Assembly: GCA_000715855.1 (NCBI GenBank)
Contig: KL571236.1
Location: forward strand, 99,442 to 107,468
Direction: 5' to 3'
Origin: Actinoplanes liguriensis
GTDB lineage: Bacteria > Actinomycetota > Actinomycetes > Mycobacteriales > Micromonosporaceae
DNA length: 8,027 nt
Below, one piece after another: positions 5,005-8,027 of this stretch. Made by a program: the position numbers and the translations under genes. The notes under the pieces were generated by a model. The model searched no databases. It was not told the origin of the DNA and saw only the letters and a list, made by a program, of their open reading frames with translations. How positions within the stretch are numbered: position 1 is the first letter of the stretch; every line of letters begins with the position of its first letter.

Positions 5005-7707
5005 TCAGTGGTCGGCGCCGTTCCAGTCCCGCCCGGTGCCGACGGACACCTCCAGCGGGACGGCCAGCGTCATGGCGTTGCCCATCTCGCGGCGGACCAG
5101 CTCCTCCAGGGGCTCCCGCTCCCCCGGCGCGACCTCGAAGACCAGCTCGTCGTGGACCTGCAGCAGCATCCGGGAGGTCAGCTGCGACTCGCGCAGCGCG
5201 CGGTCGACGTTCAGCATCGCGATCTTGATGATGTCCGCGGCGGAACCCTGGATCGGCGCGTTCAACGCCATCCGCTGTGCCATCTCGCGTCGCTGACGGT
5301 TGTCGCTGCTCAGGTCGGGCAGGTAACGGCGGCGGCCGAGGATGGTGGCGGTGTACCCGTCCTTGCCGGCCTGGGCGACGACGGACTGCAGATAGTCCCG
5401 GACCCCGCCGAACCGCTCGAAGTACTCGTCCATCAGGGCCTTCGCCTCGTCGTTGCTGATGGTGAGCTGGTTCGACAGGCCATAAGAGCTCAGTCCGTAC
5501 GCCAATCCGTAGTTCATGGCTTTGATCTTGCGACGCTGATCGGGAGTGACGTCGCCGAGCTCCACGTGGAAGACCGACGAGGCCGTGGCCGCATGGAAAT
5601 CGGCGCCCGAGTTGAACGCCGCGATCAGCGCCGTGTCCTCCGACAGGTGGGCCATGATCCGCATCTCGATCTGGCTGTAGTCCGCCGTCATGAGCTGCTC
5701 GAACCCGCTGCCGACGATGAACGCGCGACGGATCCGCCGGCCCTCCTCGGTGCGGATCGGGATGTTCTGCAGGTTCGGGTCCGTCGACGAGAGCCGGCCG
5801 GTCGCGGCAACCGTCTGGTTGAACGTGGTGTGGATGCGGCCGTCGTCGGAGACCGACTTGAGCAGCCCGTCCACCGTCGATTTGAGCTTGGCCATGTCCC
5901 GGTAGCGCAACAGGTGGGCGAGCAGCGGGTCCTCGGTCTTGAGGAACAGGTCCTGCAGCGCGTCCGCGTCCGTGGTGTATCCGGACTTGATCTTCTTGGT
6001 CTTCGGCAGGTTGCGCTCGACGAAGAGGATCTCCTGCAGCTGCTTGGGCGAGCCGAGGTTGAACTCCCGGCCGTGCACCTCGTGCGCCGCCTGCTGGGCC
6101 GCCTTCACCTCGCCGCCGAAGTGCGACTCCAGCTCGGAGAGGTAATCCGTGTCGGCGGCGATGCCCCTGCTCTCCATCTCGGCGAGCACCACCGAGAGCG
6201 GCTGCTCCACCTCGGCGAGCAGGCGCTGCGACTCGCCGCCGTCGCGGGACAGCTCGGCGGTGAGCACGTCGGCCAGGTCGAGCGTGGCGCGGGCGCGGAG
6301 CATCACGCCCTCCTCGACCGCGGTGTCCTCCTCCTCGTCACCGAACGAGAGGGCCAGCTGGCCGTTGTCGGAGGCCGGGGCGTCGACCTTGAGCTCGCGC
6401 TTGAGATAGCGCAGGGCGAGGTCGGTCAGGTCGTAGGCCCGCTGGTCGGGCTTGGCCAGGTAGGCCGCCATGGCGGTGTCGACGGTGACGCCCTCGAACT
6501 GCCAGCCGTGCGCGCGGAAGGCCAGCAGCGCCGGCTTCGCGTCGTGGATCACCTTGGGCCGCTCGGGGTCGGCGAGCCACGCGGCGACCGCGCCCTCGTC
6601 GCTCTCGTCCAGCCCGGCCGGGTCGAACCAGGCGGCCGGGCCGCTCCCGGTGGCCACCGCGATGCCGGTGACCTGGCCGGTGCCGCGGCCGAAGGTGCCG
6701 GTGACGGCGACGCCGACCGGGGCCGCGGCGGCGTGCTCGGTGAGCCAGGCGGCGACCTCACCGCCGTGCAGCACCCGGCCCTCCAGGTCGAAGCCGGACT
6801 CGGCCTCGGGCTCGACGGCCTCCAGGTACGAGTAGAGGCGCTCGCGCAGCACCCGGAACTCCAGCGCGTCGAAGACCTGGTGCACCGCCTCGCGATCCCA
6901 CCCGTGCCAGCGCACGTCCTCCGGGCGTTTCGACAGCTCCAGGTCGCAGACCAGCTTGTTCAGATCGTAGTTGCGCATGACCTCGGCCAGGTGCGCGCGC
7001 AGGCTCTCGCCGGCCTTGCCCTTGATCTTGTCGGCGTTGGCGATCACGCCGTCCAGCCCGCCGTACTCATTGATCCACTTGGCGGCGGTCTTGTCGCCGA
7101 CGCCGGGCACCCCGATCAGGTTGTCGCTGGCCTCGCCGACCAGGGCGGCCTTGTCCCGGTAGCGCGTGGGGGGCACGAAATACTTCGCCTCGATCGCCGC
7201 GGGGGTCATCCGCCAGACCTCGGAGACGCCGCGGACCGGGTAGAGGATCGTGACGTGCTCGTCGGCGAGCTGGAACGCGTCCCGGTCGCCGGAGGAGATG
7301 AGCACCTCCATGCCGGCCGCGCGGGCCTGCGTGGCGAGCGTCGCGATGACGTCGTCGGCCTCGTAGTTGTCCTTCTCCACGACCGGGATGCGCAGCGCCT
7401 CCAGAACCTCCTTGATCAGGCTGACCTGACCCTGGAAGGGCGCCGGGGTCTCGGAGCGGCCGGCCTTGTACTCCGCGTATTTCTCGGTGCGGAACGACTT
7501 CCGCGAGAGGTCGAAGGAGACCACGATGTGCGTCGGCTTCTCGTCGCGCAGCATGTTGATGAGCATCGAGGTGAAGCCGAACACCGCGTTGGTCGCCTGG
7601 CCGGTGACCGTGGAGAAGTTCTCCACGGGCAGGGCGTGATAGGCCCGGTAGGCCAGCGAGTGGCCGTCCAGCAACAGGAGGCGGGGGGTCGTCACGTCGT
7701 CGCTCAC
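5005..7707 (-). CDS. polA: DNA polymerase I, proofreading site lost
   Basis: Pol I fills gaps and removes RNA primers during lagging-strand synthesis and repair. The 900-residue protein has three regions. The 5' nuclease (about 1-300) shows D14, D66, the NYEADD acids at 116-119, SGDRD (D141, D143) and the DNA-binding loop GVPGVGDKTA at 199-208. A 3'-5' exonuclease-like domain (about 310-495) lacks the E. coli catalytic acids: the positions of D355, E357, D424 and D501 appear to be T336, T338, A393 and R473. The polymerase domain (about 500-900) has motif A TADYSQIEMR (D676), motif B RRKIKAMNYGLAYG (725-738) and motif C QVHDE (D853, E854). Tyr733 replaces the Phe762 of E. coli Pol I, as in mycobacterial Pol I. 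A GTG at 7707 is the start. There is no Shine-Dalgarno, and TAGAGT eight bases upstream suggests a leaderless mRNA. It lies 54 bases after the ABC ATPase gene on the same strand. Confidence 0.97.
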   Translation of the reverse strand: MSDDVTTPRLLLLDGHSLAYRAYHALPVENFSTVTGQATNAVFGFTSMLINMLRDEKPTHIVVSFDLSRKSFRTEKYAEYKAGRSETPAPFQGQVSLIKEVLEALRIPVVEKDNYEADDVIATLATQARAAGMEVLISSGDRDAFQLADEHVTILYPVRGVSEVWRMTPAAIEAKYFVPPTRYRDKAALVGEASDNLIGVPGVGDKTAAKWINEYGGLDGVIANADKIKGKAGESLRAHLAEVMRNYDLNKLVCDLELSKRPEDVRWHGWDREAVHQVFDALEFRVLRERLYSYLEAVEPEAESGFDLEGRVLHGGEVAAWLTEHAAAAPVGVAVTGTFGRGTGQVTGIAVATGSGPAAWFDPAGLDESDEGAVAAWLADPERPKVIHDAKPALLAFRAHGWQFEGVTVDTAMAAYLAKPDQRAYDLTDLALRYLKRELKVDAPASDNGQLALSFGDEEEDTAVEEGVMLRARATLDLADVLTAELSRDGGESQRLLAEVEQPLSVVLAEMESRGIAADTDYLSELESHFGGEVKAAQQAAHEVHGREFNLGSPKQLQEILFVERNLPKTKKIKSGYTTDADALQDLFLKTEDPLLAHLLRYRDMAKLKSTVDGLLKSVSDDGRIHTTFNQTVAATGRLSSTDPNLQNIPIRTEEGRRIRRAFIVGSGFEQLMTADYSQIEMRIMAHLSEDTALIAAFNSGADFHAATASSVFHVELGDVTPDQRRKIKAMNYGLAYGLSSYGLSNQLTISNDEAKALMDEYFERFGGVRDYLQSVVAQAGKDGYTATILGRRRYLPDLSSDNRQRREMAQRMALNAPIQGSAADIIKIAMLNVDRALRESQLTSRMLLQVHDELVFEVAPGEREPLEELVRREMGNAMTLAVPLEVSVGTGRDWNGADH

Positions 7708-7715
7708 GTCCAGGA

Positions 7716-7721
7716 ACTCTA
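7716..7721 (-). promoter_or_regulatory. Candidate -10 box for a leaderless polA mRNA
   Basis: TAGAGT (7721-7716) fits TANNNT and ends eight bases before the polA GTG, with no ribosome site between. The spacing fits transcription starting at or one or two bases before the GTG. A convincing -35 is absent, and read-through from the upstream transporter gene remains possible because no terminator hairpin is seen in the 54-base gap. Confidence 0.35.
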
Positions 7722-7761
7722 GACCGCGGGTACGACAAGAACGCCGACCGCCCCGCCCGCT

Positions 7762-8027
7762 TTACAGCACCTTGCTGAGGAATGCCTTGGTACGTTCCTG
7801 CTGCGGATTCGCGATGATCTCGCCCGGCGCGCCCTGCTCGACGACCACACCGCCGTCCATGAAGACCACCTCGTCGGCCACCTCCCGGGCGAAGCCGATC
7901 TCGTGGGTCACCACGATCATCGTCATTCCGTCCCGGGCCAGGCCCTTCATCACCTCGAGCACCTCACCGACCAGCTCCGGGTCCAGAGCGCTGGTCGGCT
8001 CGTCGAAGAGCATCACCTTGGGCCGCA
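7762..8027 (-). CDS. Polar amino-acid ABC transporter ATP-binding protein, C-terminal part
   Basis: This is the C-terminal 87 or so residues of an ABC ATPase. The 5' part lies beyond the right edge, and the reading frame is open to base 8027. The visible part has Walker B plus the D-loop ([20 protein letters not shown]), the H-loop His in [24 protein letters not shown], and the family tail [27 protein letters not shown]. This tail and the [16 protein letters not shown] segment are characteristic of GlnQ/HisP-type ATPases that energise uptake of glutamate, glutamine or other polar amino acids. Walker A, the Q-loop and the signature motif are outside the window. Permease and binding-protein genes probably lie upstream, outside the window. 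The exact substrate cannot be named. The stop is TAA. Confidence 0.93.
   Translation of the reverse strand, partial: RPKVMLFDEPTSALDPELVGEVLEVMKGLARDGMTMIVVTHEIGFAREVADEVVFMDGGVVVEQGAPGEIIANPQQERTKAFLSKVL

Noticed and set aside
4936..7722. A plus-strand reading frame of about 900 codons opposite polA.
   Set aside because: It mirrors the polA codon structure, has no recognisable domain and no ribosome site, and is explained by GC bias.

Overview
The window is high-GC DNA (very high G/C at third codon positions, GTG starts, TANNNT-type -10 boxes close to starts) from an actinobacterium. The gene content and protein style suggest Micromonosporaceae or a near relative, but this is inferred from the sequence, not from a database match. 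It is mostly a conserved housekeeping neighbourhood. On the minus strand, in transcription order, lie the 3' end of an amino-acid ABC transporter ATPase (8027-7762), DNA polymerase I polA (7707-5005), an ArsR-family regulator (4903-4508), ribosomal protein S1 rpsA (2999-1491) and dephospho-CoA kinase coaE fused to a GrpB/UPF0157 domain (1157 to the left edge). In mycobacteria polA, rpsA and coaE are direct neighbours. Here a small block separates polA from rpsA: arsR on the minus strand, and on the plus strand a class I SAM methyltransferase (3325-4143) and a 70-residue DUF2945/HVA1-type protein (4299-4511).

Layout: bases 4-22 are an exact Nextera/Tn5 mosaic-end sequence, so the left edge is an untrimmed adapter and coaE loses its last residues there. 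The 333-bp coaE-rpsA gap holds a strong UUCG-loop terminator for rpsA, a 16-bp tandem repeat array and a perfect 16-bp inverted repeat. The 325-bp gap between rpsA and the methyltransferase gene is a divergent promoter region, probably with a long rpsA leader and a leaderless methyltransferase transcript. The methyltransferase and DUF2945 genes are separated by four 36-37-bp direct repeats with palindromic cores. The last repeat overlaps two competing hairpins just before the DUF2945 start. The DUF2945 and arsR genes converge with stop codons overlapping on opposite strands. A 13-bp-stem hairpin ends polA, and an 18-bp inverted repeat plus a 12-bp palindrome flank the arsR start.

Function: polA (replication/repair), rpsA (translation initiation) and coaE (last step of CoA synthesis) are core genes. 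Strong hairpins between them suggest separate transcripts, not one operon. PolA lacks the proofreading residues and carries Tyr at the sugar-discrimination position. ArsR keeps a CVC metalloid-type motif but has no resistance genes beside it in this window. I see no CRISPR array, tRNA, rRNA, IS element or defence system, and no clear evidence of a new multi-gene system. The most unexplained material is the two intergenic repeat arrays and the orphan ArsR with its dyad-rich start region.
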